Source of the DNA: Microscillaceae bacterium
GTDB lineage: Bacteria > Bacteroidota > Bacteroidia > Cytophagales > Microscillaceae
NCBI GenBank assembly: GCA_011390205.1
Contig: JAABSX010000038.1
Span: forward strand, 1 to 40,613
DNA length: 40,613 bases
Direction of reading: 5' to 3'
Below the pieces are notes generated by a model, which was given only the letters and a program-made list of their open reading frames with translations, was not told where the DNA came from and made no database searches. A program made the translations under genes and the position numbers. Of this stretch, positions 26,626-35,412 are shown one piece after another. Each line of letters opens with the position of its first letter. Within the stretch, counting starts at the first letter, position 1.

Positions 26626-27657
26626 TTGCAGAGAATCACCAATTTTAAGCAAAATTTGGAAAAGAAAGCCCAACGAATCATCCTTAGCCGCACAGACAAC
26701 CTCGGAGATGTCATCCTTACACTTCCTTTGGCTGGATTTTTAAAGCATCATCTCGAAAATGTAAGGCTCTATTTTATCGGCAAGGCTTACACAAAACCCT
26801 TGATAGAGGCTTGTGAGTTTATTGATTGTTTTTTGGATAGAGAAGAAATCATCCAAAACCCTCATATTTTAGAAGAAATCAAGGCCGATGCCATTGTGTT
26901 TATTTTCCCTGATAAATCGCTTGCACAGTTGGCTTCCAAACTAAATATTCCTTTGAGAATAGGCACTTCACATCGTTGGTTTCATTGGTTGTATTGTAAT
27001 CAAAGCGTCAGTTTTAGCCGCAAAAAATCTGATTTGCACGAAGCACAGCTTAATTTTAAACTCCTCAAACCGCTCGGATGGGATGTATTGCCCTCTTTTG
27101 AGCAAATCAGTCAGTGGTATGGCTTTGAGGCAAAAGCCACATTGCCCACAGAAATAGAGGGACTACTCTCTGACAATCGTAAAAAAATCATCATTCACCC
27201 CAAATCTAAAGGCAGTGCTAGAGAGTGGGATTTAAGCAAATACAAAGAAGTGATAGATGCACTGGATGCCCAGAAATACCAGTTTCTAATCACAGGCACG
27301 GCTTCAGAGGAGGCACGTGTGATACAGGAGTTTCCTGGCATTTTAGAAGAAACCTCTGCCCTCAATCTAATGGGAAAGCTAGACCTAGCCCAGTTGATTA
27401 CTTTGATAGCCAAGGCAGATGCACTTTTGGCGTGTAGCACAGGGCCGCTGCACATCGCCGCTGCTTTGGGTAAATTGGCTGTAGGGTTGTATCCGCCCAT
27501 CAAGCCCATGCACCCCGAAAGATGGCAGCCCATAGGCACTCACGCAGAAGTATTGGTGCTCAAAAAAGAATGCAGTGCCTGCCGAAAGCAAATACAATGT
27601 GCTTGTATTCAGGAGATTAGCGTGGAAGAGGTGTGCAAAATATTGTGGACGGTATAA
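26626..27657 (+). CDS. glycosyltransferase family 9 (heptosyltransferase-like)
   Basis: A 343-residue GT-B enzyme of the family that includes the LPS heptosyltransferases. Typical segments are IILSRTDNLGDVILTLPLAG near the N terminus and IIIHPKSKGSAREWDLSKY, then ALLACSTGPLHIAAALGKLA and LYPPIKPMHPERWQP in the donor half. The end has a Cys-rich KKECSACRKQIQCAC segment. No ATG precedes the conserved start; the frame opens after a TGA at 26611-26613 and the best candidate is TTG at 26626. That TTG sits at the end of a run of eight T, and a frame with an ATG at 26555 runs into the same run, so a homopolymer indel is possible. Confidence 0.85.
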   Translation: MQRITNFKQNLEKKAQRIILSRTDNLGDVILTLPLAGFLKHHLENVRLYFIGKAYTKPLIEACEFIDCFLDREEIIQNPHILEEIKADAIVFIFPDKSLAQLASKLNIPLRIGTSHRWFHWLYCNQSVSFSRKKSDLHEAQLNFKLLKPLGWDVLPSFEQISQWYGFEAKATLPTEIEGLLSDNRKKIIIHPKSKGSAREWDLSKYKEVIDALDAQKYQFLITGTASEEARVIQEFPGILEETSALNLMGKLDLAQLITLIAKADALLACSTGPLHIAAALGKLAVGLYPPIKPMHPERWQPIGTHAEVLVLKKECSACRKQIQCACIQEISVEEVCKILWTV

Positions 27658-27685
27658 ATTTAGTTTTTTAGCAGACCTGTTTTTT

Positions 27686-28669
27686 ATGATGAAGAAAGAG
27701 AATATTTTTATCTCAGGCTTTACTTTTCTAAAAAATGCAACTAGTTTGTATTATCCTTTCTGTGAGTCTATCAAGTCCATTTTGCCACTGGTAGATGAAT
27801 TTGTGATAGCACTTGGCAAAGGCAGTGAGGAGGATGACACCCTTGCCGAGCTAGAGAAAATAGCTGACCCTAAAATCAAAATCATGCATACAGAATGGGA
27901 TGTAGCAGGCTACCCTACCAATACCATCTATGCACAGCAGACAGATGTGGCAAAAGACGCATGCCAAGGCGAATGGCTTTTTTACTTACAAGGGGATGAG
28001 GTCATACACGAGCAAGACCTTGAGAAAATCAAAAATGCCTGCCTCAAATACAAAGATGATGCAAGGATAGAAGGCTTTCTTTTTAAATACCTGCACTTTT
28101 ATGCAGATTATCGGCTGATTCAAGACAACCATGCATGGTACCCTCGTGAGATTAGAATGCTCAGAAATCTGCCCGAAATACATTCCTTTGGGGATGCACA
28201 GTCTTTCCGCAAAATCCCTCAATTTGACGGCAAAAGCTACAGAGATAAAAAAGGGACACAGAAGCTCAAAGTAGTCCTTTTAGATGCCTTTGTGTATCAT
28301 TATGGCTGGGTGAGGCCGCCTCGGTTTATGCAAAAACACAACTACTCTGCTGCTGTAAGCTACCATGGCGAAGAAAAAGCAAAACAGATGCTCGCACAGC
28401 AGCTCATCCGATACAATTATGGCCCACTCGGGCATTTATCTACATTCAAGGGAACGCATCCTGCGGTAATGAGTGAAAGAATTAAGGCATTTGACTGGGG
28501 AGACACATTAAACTATACCAAGCAATATGTCCCCGAAGAACCCAAGCAAGCCTCCCTCAAGTTGAAGAACCGTTTGCTTACATTCATAGAAAAATATATC
28601 TTAGGCTACAAGAATAAATCTTTAGGCTATAGAAATTGGAAGATTGTGAAGAAGGAAAAAAGTCTGTAG
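27686..28669 (+). CDS. GT2-like glycosyltransferase
   Basis: A 327-residue protein. It starts MMKKENIFISGFTFLKNATS, and the second ATG (27689) is equally possible; the open frame extends upstream into the previous gene but has no better start. Segments FCESIKSILPLVDEFVIALG, AKDACQGEWLFYLQGDEVIH (the acidic donor-binding motif replacing a DxD) and a later AFVYHYGWVRPPRFM fit a GT-A glycosyltransferase seen in Bacteroidota glycan loci. Basic C-terminal tail, no membrane helices. It is cotranscribed with the GT9 gene (29 bases before) and probably with the ABC exporter after it. Confidence 0.75.
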   Translation: MMKKENIFISGFTFLKNATSLYYPFCESIKSILPLVDEFVIALGKGSEEDDTLAELEKIADPKIKIMHTEWDVAGYPTNTIYAQQTDVAKDACQGEWLFYLQGDEVIHEQDLEKIKNACLKYKDDARIEGFLFKYLHFYADYRLIQDNHAWYPREIRMLRNLPEIHSFGDAQSFRKIPQFDGKSYRDKKGTQKLKVVLLDAFVYHYGWVRPPRFMQKHNYSAAVSYHGEEKAKQMLAQQLIRYNYGPLGHLSTFKGTHPAVMSERIKAFDWGDTLNYTKQYVPEEPKQASLKLKNRLLTFIEKYILGYKNKSLGYRNWKIVKKEKSL

Positions 28670-28703
28670 TTTTGCATCTAGCACAAACCATAACCCCAAT
28701 AGA

Positions 28704-30536
28704 TTGAAAACCTTTTTTAGAATATTATCCCATGGCAGGCCTTTTACTCAGTTTGCCGTTCCATTTTTAATCTTCTCTACACTCAGTACTATTTTCGGGC
28801 TGCTGAACTTCAGCCTGTTGATTCCACTTTTAGACGTACTTTTCGGGAGGATAGAGCCAGCACAGTTACAAACCATGCAGCAGCCCCCTGCTTTTTCTTG
28901 GAGTTTGGATTATGTAACGAATAGCTTTTACCATTTTTTCTCAGAAGTAGTCAGAGATTATGGCAAAATGGGTGCTTTGCAGTTTGTTTGTTTGACGATT
29001 GTTACTTCAGTTTTACTGGCCAATGTATTCTCTTACCTCTCTATGCGTATCAACGAGAAGCTCAAAATTAGAACCATCAAAAGTGTCAGAAAACAACTTT
29101 TTGAGCGCATTACGGCATTGCCCTTGGGCTACTTCTCTAACCAGCGCAAAGGAGACCTTACCTCAAGAGTAGCTACTGATGCCACTGAGTTAGAGTATTC
29201 TATTTCTATTAGTTTGAGTTTACTTTTCAGAGAGCCTATTAGTTTGATTTGTTTTTTCATTGCGTTGTTTTCCATTTCTGTCAAGCTTACATTATTTACA
29301 TTGATTATTGTGCCTATCTCAGGTTCATTAATAGCATATCTGACCAAGAAAATGCGTGAGAAGACAAAGCTGGGGCAAGAATACATTGGCTCACTTATTA
29401 GTATTGTGGATGAGACTATCGGAGCAATGCGCATCATCACAGGTTTTAATGCACAAGGCTATATTCGCCAAAAATTTGAGAACGAAAACGAACGCTATGC
29501 TCGGCAGCTCAACTCTATCGCCAGGACAAGAGAACTTGTAGCTCCATTCTCAGAGTTTTCGGGAGTATTGGTAGTTTCTATTATTTTGCTGTATGGGGGT
29601 AGTTTGGTGTTTTCCCAGGATGCAAGCCTGAGTGCAAGCCAGTTTGTAGCCTATATTATCTTGTTTTCGCAAGTATTACGCCCTGCCAAAGCCATTTCTA
29701 AGGGAATCAGTGATATACAAAAAGGACTCTCAGCCGCCGACCGTATTTTTGAGGTGATAGATACGCCATCAGAAATCAATGATACCCCACAAGCCAAGAA
29801 GATGCTTGGCTTTGAGAAGCGGATTGAGTTTAGAGATGTTTGGTTTAAATACCAAGAGCAATGGATTCTGAAAGGGGTGAGCTTTACGATAGAAAAAGGT
29901 GAAAAAGTAGCTCTAGTAGGGGAAACAGGCAGTGGCAAATCTACTATCTCTGATTTGATTCCTCGCTTTTATGATATTCAAAAAGGTGAAATCTTGATAG
30001 ATGATGTGCCTTTACAAGCCATAGAAATGCACTCTCTGCGTGCACAGATGGGTATCGTAACCCAAGAGGCCATTTTATTCAATGATACCATTGCCAATAA
30101 TATTGCCTTTGCCGAAGAAGTAAGCCAAGAAGAAATCCAAGAGGCAGCCAAAATCGCCAATGCCCATGATTTTATTCTCAAAACTGAAAAACAATACCAA
30201 AGCAATGTAGGCGATAGAGGCATGAAACTTTCTGGCGGACAGCGTCAGCGGATGACCATCGCAAGGGCTGTACTCAAAAACCCCCCTATCTTGATTTTGG
30301 ATGAGGCTACTTCTGCCCTAGATGTAGAATCTGAAAAATTGGTGCAAGATGCCCTTTACAAACTGATGAAAAACCGCACCTCCCTCGTGATAGCACACCG
30401 CCTCAGCACCATCCAAGATGCAGATAAGATACTGGTGCTCAAAAATGGAGAAATCATAGAACAAGGCACACACGAAACGCTGCTTGCTCAAGAAAATGGC
30501 TACTACAAACGCATGACAGCAGTACAAATTAGCTAA
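28704..30536 (+). CDS. MsbA-type lipid exporter, ABC half-transporter
   Basis: A 610-residue ABC exporter with an N-terminal six-helix transmembrane domain (about 15-330) and a C-terminal ATPase: Walker A VGETGSGKST, signature LSGGQRQR, Walker B ILILDEATSALD and H-loop IAHRLST, all intact. Homodimers of this type flip lipid A-linked or other lipid-linked glycans to the periplasmic side. The start is TTG at 28704, giving the usual MKTFFRIL opening; no in-frame ATG precedes it. It is the third gene of the plus-strand run from 26626 and is followed by a GT17 gene 32 bases later. Its place inside a glycosyltransferase cluster supports a role in exporting the glycolipid built by those enzymes. Confidence 0.9.
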   Translation: MKTFFRILSHGRPFTQFAVPFLIFSTLSTIFGLLNFSLLIPLLDVLFGRIEPAQLQTMQQPPAFSWSLDYVTNSFYHFFSEVVRDYGKMGALQFVCLTIVTSVLLANVFSYLSMRINEKLKIRTIKSVRKQLFERITALPLGYFSNQRKGDLTSRVATDATELEYSISISLSLLFREPISLICFFIALFSISVKLTLFTLIIVPISGSLIAYLTKKMREKTKLGQEYIGSLISIVDETIGAMRIITGFNAQGYIRQKFENENERYARQLNSIARTRELVAPFSEFSGVLVVSIILLYGGSLVFSQDASLSASQFVAYIILFSQVLRPAKAISKGISDIQKGLSAADRIFEVIDTPSEINDTPQAKKMLGFEKRIEFRDVWFKYQEQWILKGVSFTIEKGEKVALVGETGSGKSTISDLIPRFYDIQKGEILIDDVPLQAIEMHSLRAQMGIVTQEAILFNDTIANNIAFAEEVSQEEIQEAAKIANAHDFILKTEKQYQSNVGDRGMKLSGGQRQRMTIARAVLKNPPILILDEATSALDVESEKLVQDALYKLMKNRTSLVIAHRLSTIQDADKILVLKNGEIIEQGTHETLLAQENGYYKRMTAVQIS

Positions 30537-30568
30537 GATTTACACATCCTAAAAAAACAGAATACAAG

Positions 30569-31423
30569 ATGATATATGATTGTTTTACCTTCTTCAATGA
30601 GCTAGAGCTATTAGAGATTAGACTTCATGAGCTTGATGGGGTAGTCGATAAATTTGTGATTGTAGAGGCTACCCGCACCTTCACTAAGAAGAAAAAAAAA
30701 CTATATTTTGAAGAGAATAAAGCACGATTCAAGGACTTTGAGCATAAAATCATTCACATCATTGTAGATAAATACCCCACTTTTTTTAAGAAATTTCGTC
30801 CTGTTAAGACTTGGGATTATGAGCATCACCAGAGAGAAGCTATCTTACAAGGTTTAAAAGACTGCAAACCTGAGGATTGGGTGATTATCTCAGATATTGA
30901 TGAAATCCCTAAAGCTGAGCAGCTCAAAAACGCCAGCCAAACAAAGGGCATTAAAGTATTTGAGCAGGATTTATTTTATTACTTCTTCAACTGTATCTGT
31001 ACACATTTCCCTACGGAAAGTACTCAAAATGCCCCCCCAAAAACCAAAGGACACTGGAGAGGCTCTGTGATGCTGCCTTTCCGAGAAATCCAAAGCATCA
31101 GAGAAACCAGAATGATAAGAGATAAAAAAGAAAGTAGTGATATCCAGACCATAGAAAACGGAGGTTGGCATTTTAGCTTTTTGGGAGGATTAGCACAAGT
31201 CATCACCAAACTTCAATCTTACTCTCATGCCACTGAGGCAAAATATAGCCTCAGTGCCTTTAAAGATAATCAAGAGATAGAAGAAATCATCAACAGTGGT
31301 CTAGACCTATTTGGGCGTGGTATCCAATATAAGTTTATCCCCTTAGATGAGCAGTTTCCAGAATACCTCCTTGAAAATCAAGAAAAATACCAACACCTTA
31401 TCAAGCCGATTACTCAAACATAA
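30569..31423 (+). CDS. GT17 family N-acetylglucosaminyltransferase-like protein
   Basis: A 284-residue protein of the GT17 family, named after the animal bisecting beta-1,4-N-acetylglucosaminyltransferase MGAT3. It begins MIYDCFTFFNELELLEIRLH, the family hallmark, followed by VDKFVIVEATRTFT, HHQREAILQGLKDCKPEDWV, and the metal-binding IISDIDEIPKAEQL. GGWHFSFLGG in the second half is also typical. Bacterial members are found in surface polysaccharide loci. There is no signal or membrane segment, so it should act in the cytoplasm, unlike animal Golgi relatives. The actual donor and acceptor are unknown. Its stop lies 17 bases from the convergent gene at 31441. Confidence 0.88.
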   Translation: MIYDCFTFFNELELLEIRLHELDGVVDKFVIVEATRTFTKKKKKLYFEENKARFKDFEHKIIHIIVDKYPTFFKKFRPVKTWDYEHHQREAILQGLKDCKPEDWVIISDIDEIPKAEQLKNASQTKGIKVFEQDLFYYFFNCICTHFPTESTQNAPPKTKGHWRGSVMLPFREIQSIRETRMIRDKKESSDIQTIENGGWHFSFLGGLAQVITKLQSYSHATEAKYSLSAFKDNQEIEEIINSGLDLFGRGIQYKFIPLDEQFPEYLLENQEKYQHLIKPITQT

Positions 31424-31440
31424 GGCACTGAAGGCTCAGG

Positions 31441-32238
31441 TTATTCTTCTACCTCAAAGCCATCTAGTCTGCCTTTCTTTTTGAGGTACCAAAAGTTGGT
31501 GTATTTGATAAAATGTGAGAAGGCACTGCCAATAGAAATGATAAGCCCTTTTTTTCCATCCAAAAAGCCCCTCTGTGCAATGTAAGACTTCAGGAAAGCC
31601 GTGATAGGGCTCATCACTATTTTCCAGCCTTGTAGTTTTTTACCCTTTCGGAGCAGCTCTTCAGCACCATATTTGCCATAATAATTCATCTTGTCAAAAT
31701 ACTGGTGGAGAGAAGTATAGCTATTATGAAGTAAATCCTCTTTAAGATGCCCTAATTGATAAGGATGTGTAATCACAATGCCCTCATGCAAGATATTGTC
31801 ATTAAAATCACAGTGATGCTTGTTAAAAAAACGAGTAACCCTCCCAGGATACCAGCCTGTATGCCGTACCCATTCACCCATAAAAAAAGTTTTTCGTGGC
31901 ACATCATAGGCAGCCACACCCGCAGGGATGAGCGGAAAAATATGACACAGTTCTTCTTTCAGTGAACTCTGCACAATCTCATCTGCATCAATCCAGAACA
32001 CCCAATCATGAGCACTGTGCTGCACGGCTACTCTTTTGGTGCCAGAGAAGCCCAGCCACTCGGAGAGGATTACTTTCACATTCTCAAAATTTTTGGCGAG
32101 TGCCACGGTATTGTCTGTACTTCCACTATCTACCATAATTACTTCATCTGCCCAATCTAGTGATTGTAGGCATTTGACAATATTTTTTTCCTCATCTTTA
32201 GTAATCAAAATGACCGATACCTTAATCTTTTCTGACAT
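31441..32238 (-). CDS. GT2 glycosyltransferase, WaaE/KdtX-like
   Basis: A 265-residue GT-A enzyme. KVSVILITKDEEKNIVKCLQ and EVIMVDSGSTDNTVALA form the nucleotide-binding region and WVFWIDADEIV supplies the acidic metal-binding motif. The later HTGWYPGRVTRFFNK and ILHEGIVI segments match the WaaE-like LPS inner-core beta-glucosyltransferase group. A hydrophobic stretch near residues 205-245 suggests membrane association. It runs against the preceding genes of the cluster and has its own promoter candidate at 32264-32271. Confidence 0.85.
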   Translation of the reverse strand: MSEKIKVSVILITKDEEKNIVKCLQSLDWADEVIMVDSGSTDNTVALAKNFENVKVILSEWLGFSGTKRVAVQHSAHDWVFWIDADEIVQSSLKEELCHIFPLIPAGVAAYDVPRKTFFMGEWVRHTGWYPGRVTRFFNKHHCDFNDNILHEGIVITHPYQLGHLKEDLLHNSYTSLHQYFDKMNYYGKYGAEELLRKGKKLQGWKIVMSPITAFLKSYIAQRGFLDGKKGLIISIGSAFSHFIKYTNFWYLKKKGRLDGFEVEE

Positions 32239-32263
32239 GTCTTGTAATTTTGTGATAGTTTGG

Positions 32264-32271
32264 CAAAACTA
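32264..32271 (-). promoter_or_regulatory. candidate -7 promoter box (TAGTTTTG)
   Basis: Minus-strand TAGTTTTGCC fits TAnnTTTG and lies 26 bases before the start at 32238. No matching -33 element is visible. Confidence 0.4.
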
Positions 32272-32367
32272 ATATTTTTTTTACATTGCTGGATTTTGTG
32301 GGCGTGAAATCGTGCGGACTTCCCCAACATTCGCAGGAGAGATGCTTAGATATTCACGATAAATGAA

Positions 32368-32375
32368 TATTTTTG
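32368..32375 (+). promoter_or_regulatory. candidate -7 promoter box (TATTTTTG)
   Basis: Fits TAnnTTTG, 72 bases before the FkbM gene start. Weak support, as the region is AT-rich and chance matches are likely. Confidence 0.25.
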
Positions 32376-32447
32376 AATGAGGTTTTGTAGAGATGTTACT
32401 CTCAAAGCTAAAAATATTGCTTTTAGACCCAATCTATCTCCGAAAAT

Positions 32448-33134
32448 ATGAATGTAGAAGAAAACATAACTTTGTTTAGAAAATGTAATCAAAAAAAATA
32501 CGCCCCTGCACATGTAGCAGAAGTAGGTGTATATCTGCCCGAAACCTCTAACATTGCATCTTATATCAGGCAAGGAATACGGAGTATGCTTATAGAGCCA
32601 GACCTCCAGACAGTAGAAAAAATCAAATCTTATTTTAAAGAAGCTGGTAATTTGACCATTCATCCTTTGGCAGTGTATGATTATACGGGTACACTTGTGC
32701 TTGTAAACCGAGACTCTTCTACCTTTGCAGCAGACCTAAAAGGAAGCCCTGCACTCATCAATGATAAATATACCATACAGCCCGAAGACAAATTTGAAGT
32801 ACCTTGCACTACTTTTGATACTCTGGATGATGGCAGTATTGACCTACTGAGCATAGACATAGAAGGGGGAGAGTGGTATGTATTGAAGCATTTAAAAAGC
32901 CGCCCTGATGTCATTTCGGTAGAGACCCATGGCAAAAAATACATCAATCCCTTTATCCAAGAAATCTTGGATTGGATGGAAAAAAACAATTATCAAGTAT
33001 GGTACAAAGATGGTAGCGATACCGTATTTGTAAAGGAAGGCACATTTGAGGTTACTCCCAAAGAAAAAAGCCAATTATTCTGGACAAACTTCTGGCTAAA
33101 ACTCAGAAGAATACGCAAGAAAATCGGCTTATAA
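32448..33134 (+). CDS. FkbM family methyltransferase
   Basis: A 228-residue SAM-dependent methyltransferase. The SAM-binding opening is AHVAEVGVYLPETSN, followed by MLIEPDLQTVEKIK, which is the acidic residue after the second strand. The FkbM signature DLLSIDIEGGEWYVLKHL is clear at about residues 138-155. Family members O-methylate sugars or other hydroxyls, and the gene's position among glycosyltransferases suggests it caps or modifies the glycan. It is a lone plus-strand gene between two minus-strand ones, 19 bases from the convergent methyltransferase at 33154. Confidence 0.88.
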   Translation: MNVEENITLFRKCNQKKYAPAHVAEVGVYLPETSNIASYIRQGIRSMLIEPDLQTVEKIKSYFKEAGNLTIHPLAVYDYTGTLVLVNRDSSTFAADLKGSPALINDKYTIQPEDKFEVPCTTFDTLDDGSIDLLSIDIEGGEWYVLKHLKSRPDVISVETHGKKYINPFIQEILDWMEKNNYQVWYKDGSDTVFVKEGTFEVTPKEKSQLFWTNFWLKLRRIRKKIGL

Positions 33135-33153
33135 GCATGCTTACACTTCGGGT

Positions 33154-34101
33154 CTATTGCTTGATTCTGAGTAAAAATGCGGCTTGATCTCCACGTTTTT
33201 CAGTATTGAGTTGTTTTGCTTTCTTACGGTACTTCCATTTATCGAGCTTTTTTTGGATCTTGCCTGTGAGTCCTTTGTAGCTTTTTTGGTTTAGTGTGAT
33301 GTCTTTGATGTATTTTTCACTTGCGATAAATTGTAAATCCTCTGAGTCATAAATAGTATCAAAGAGTTCTAGACCAGCTTTCTCTGCCAAAATCTGCATA
33401 CTCTCTACGGAGTGCAAGAAAATATGCCGAGGTGCATCTAACTGAAACCAGTTGGTGCGATAATGCTCCCAAGCATAAGAAGAAGCCGTAGGGATTCTAA
33501 TCATACAGACTCCCGCAGGGCGGAGTAGTTCTTTTACTTTTTGTAGGTGCTCAAGCGGATCAGGCACATGCTCAAAAGAGTGATGATACATGATTAAATC
33601 CCAATCTTTGGAACTCATCTTATGGATACTTTTTTTGTAGATATTTAATCCATTGGCATAGCTGATATCTTTGGCTATGAAGGGGTCAATCCCCTCTAGA
33701 TGCTCAAAACCTACCTCTGCCATTGCATATAAAAAATACCCTGTGCCACAGCCCACATCCAGAATTTTACTTTGTGGATTTACTCCTATCTGAGCTACTA
33801 AATCATAAGTTTTCGTAGGAAATAGACGGCTTATGAGTTGATTTTTATGAAGTAAAGTGGCGGAGTAGCGTAGCTTCTTGAATTTACCCTTTAAGCCCTG
33901 ATAGAAACTCTCAGGAGAAATATTAAAGCTATAATATTCACTAGGATAATAATCTGATAAATTCTCAGGGACTTCACTGATTTGCAAGCACTTACAGGCT
34001 GCACACTGGAAATAAGTAAATATATCTCTCGTACCGATTTGCATTTCTTTTGCCTCATAGCTTTGGTTATTGGCCTCATTTCCACAAATTCTACAATCCA
34101 T
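33154..34101 (-). CDS. class I SAM methyltransferase with N-terminal zinc ribbon
   Basis: A 315-residue protein. The first 40 residues hold a four-cysteine zinc ribbon (C3, C6, C33, C36 in MDCRICGNEA and FQCAACKCLQ), then a Rossmann methyltransferase of the Methyltransf_23 type with SKILDVGCGTGYFLYAM and LIMYHHSFEHVPDPLEHLQK. This layout is common in polysaccharide loci for C- or O-methylation of sugars. It starts 21 bases after the GT2 gene ending at 34123 and is probably cotranscribed with it. Confidence 0.88.
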   Translation of the reverse strand: MDCRICGNEANNQSYEAKEMQIGTRDIFTYFQCAACKCLQISEVPENLSDYYPSEYYSFNISPESFYQGLKGKFKKLRYSATLLHKNQLISRLFPTKTYDLVAQIGVNPQSKILDVGCGTGYFLYAMAEVGFEHLEGIDPFIAKDISYANGLNIYKKSIHKMSSKDWDLIMYHHSFEHVPDPLEHLQKVKELLRPAGVCMIRIPTASSYAWEHYRTNWFQLDAPRHIFLHSVESMQILAEKAGLELFDTIYDSEDLQFIASEKYIKDITLNQKSYKGLTGKIQKKLDKWKYRKKAKQLNTEKRGDQAAFLLRIKQ

Positions 34102-34122
34102 TGTATAGGGAGCTTTTTTGAT

Positions 34123-35142
34123 TTAAATACTTGGTTTTACTACGTGATGTGCTTCTATGTCTTGCTGCATTTTTTTGATAATCTGATTGATAGAGGCTGA
34201 GCGATGGTATTTTTTGAGAAGTTTTTTCATTTTTTGTTTTGATTGGCTGAGTTGTTTTGATTGGCTCAAAAACATAAAAAACGCTTTGTAAAAACGTGTA
34301 TTGAATACCAGCCAGTAGCTTAGGAAATTAAGCGTGAGTTTTAAATTCCAGATAAATTTGCTTGTGCCGCTCAGGTGCAAGGCATGCAAGATAAATTTAT
34401 TTCGCATAGAGATGATGTAAATTTTGCGTTTTTTGTGGTAAGCTGCAATCGTGGTGGAGGCAGGATGATGGCAAATAGCCTCATGCTCATAATAACAAGC
34501 CCAGCCCAGCCGCCAAGCACGCAGTGATAGGTCTAAATCTTCTCCATAAAAAGGGGCATACAGCTCCTCAAAGCCTTCTAACTCTTGTACTTTTTTGCGG
34601 TCTAGTAAGGCATTCGCACCTGACAAAAACAGGGTAGGTATCCAAAACCCTTCGGGGATGGGTTCAAGTATAAAATTGATAGTAGAGTTGATTTTTTGAG
34701 TTGATTTTTGTTGGGGATATTTGGCAGTTTCTTGTACTTTTTGCCCGCTAAGGTCTAAGACTTGCCCCATGACCCCAAAGGTGTCTTCTTTTTCAAAATA
34801 TTTAAACAAGGGCAAAAAATAGCTTTTGCGAAGCTTTACATCACTGTTAAGGGCAAATACCAAGTCTTTTGTCGCTGCCATAATCCCCCGATTGATGGTA
34901 GGGGAAAAGCCTTCGTTTACCTCATTGATGAGTATTTTCACATCTGGAAATTTTTCTTTGAGCAGTGCTACGGAGGCATCTGTAGAGGCATCATCTACCA
35001 CAATTAGCTCATAATCTACCTCAGCAGCTTGCAAAGCCTCATATACTAGAGGGATATTGGCATTGAGCAAGTCATAGCCATTGTAATTGGGGATGACCAC
35101 AGAAATACTTTTGGACCGATAATCAGTACTTGTTTGTTTCAT
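34123..35142 (-). CDS. GT2 family glycosyltransferase
   Basis: A 339-residue GT-A enzyme beginning MKQTSTDYRSKSISVVIPNY at the ATG 35142. The nucleotide-sugar segment YELIVVDDASTDASVALLKE, the acidic FALNSDVKLRKS and the later YAPFYGEDLDLSLRAWRLG are typical of rhamnosyl- or galactosyltransferase-like GT2 enzymes. The frame stays open to an ATG at 35295, which would add 51 residues before the domain. That extension covers a TAnnTTTG promoter box (35238-35245), so I prefer 35142. A hydrophobic stretch near residues 275-300 may associate with the membrane. Confidence 0.85.
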   Translation of the reverse strand: MKQTSTDYRSKSISVVIPNYNGYDLLNANIPLVYEALQAAEVDYELIVVDDASTDASVALLKEKFPDVKILINEVNEGFSPTINRGIMAATKDLVFALNSDVKLRKSYFLPLFKYFEKEDTFGVMGQVLDLSGQKVQETAKYPQQKSTQKINSTINFILEPIPEGFWIPTLFLSGANALLDRKKVQELEGFEELYAPFYGEDLDLSLRAWRLGWACYYEHEAICHHPASTTIAAYHKKRKIYIISMRNKFILHALHLSGTSKFIWNLKLTLNFLSYWLVFNTRFYKAFFMFLSQSKQLSQSKQKMKKLLKKYHRSASINQIIKKMQQDIEAHHVVKPSI

Positions 35143-35237
35143 TTTGCTCAAAAAATCTCTTGTCGTTCTCAGGTAGGGTCTGTCTTTGTATGACAAGCTT
35201 AGCTTTTCCACTACTACCCCCCTGTAATTCAAAATGC

Positions 35238-35245
35238 CAAAATTA
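35238..35245 (-). promoter_or_regulatory. candidate -7 promoter box (TAATTTTG)
   Basis: Minus-strand TAATTTTGGC fits TAnnTTTG and lies about 96 bases before the chosen start at 35142, within the alternative longer frame. It would drive the GT2 and methyltransferase pair. Confidence 0.4.
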
Positions 35246-35412
35246 GACAAATAATTTCTATAAGAAATAACTATTTTCGTAAATTTGAACTCCATAAATA
35301 AGTGTAAAGCAAGACAAAACAGTTATAAAAACATAAAATACTGATTATCAATATCTTACGCTTTATTATGCTCAAAGTTAGACATATAATCAATTCTCAT
35401 CCATAATCAATT

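Noticed and set aside
32346-32663. 105-residue minus-strand frame overlapping the FkbM gene start
   Set aside because: Cys/Phe/Tyr-rich shadow of the FkbM coding sequence, no domain.
35143-35295. 51-residue N-terminal extension of the GT2 gene
   Set aside because: It precedes the conserved domain, is not typical of the family and contains a promoter-like box.
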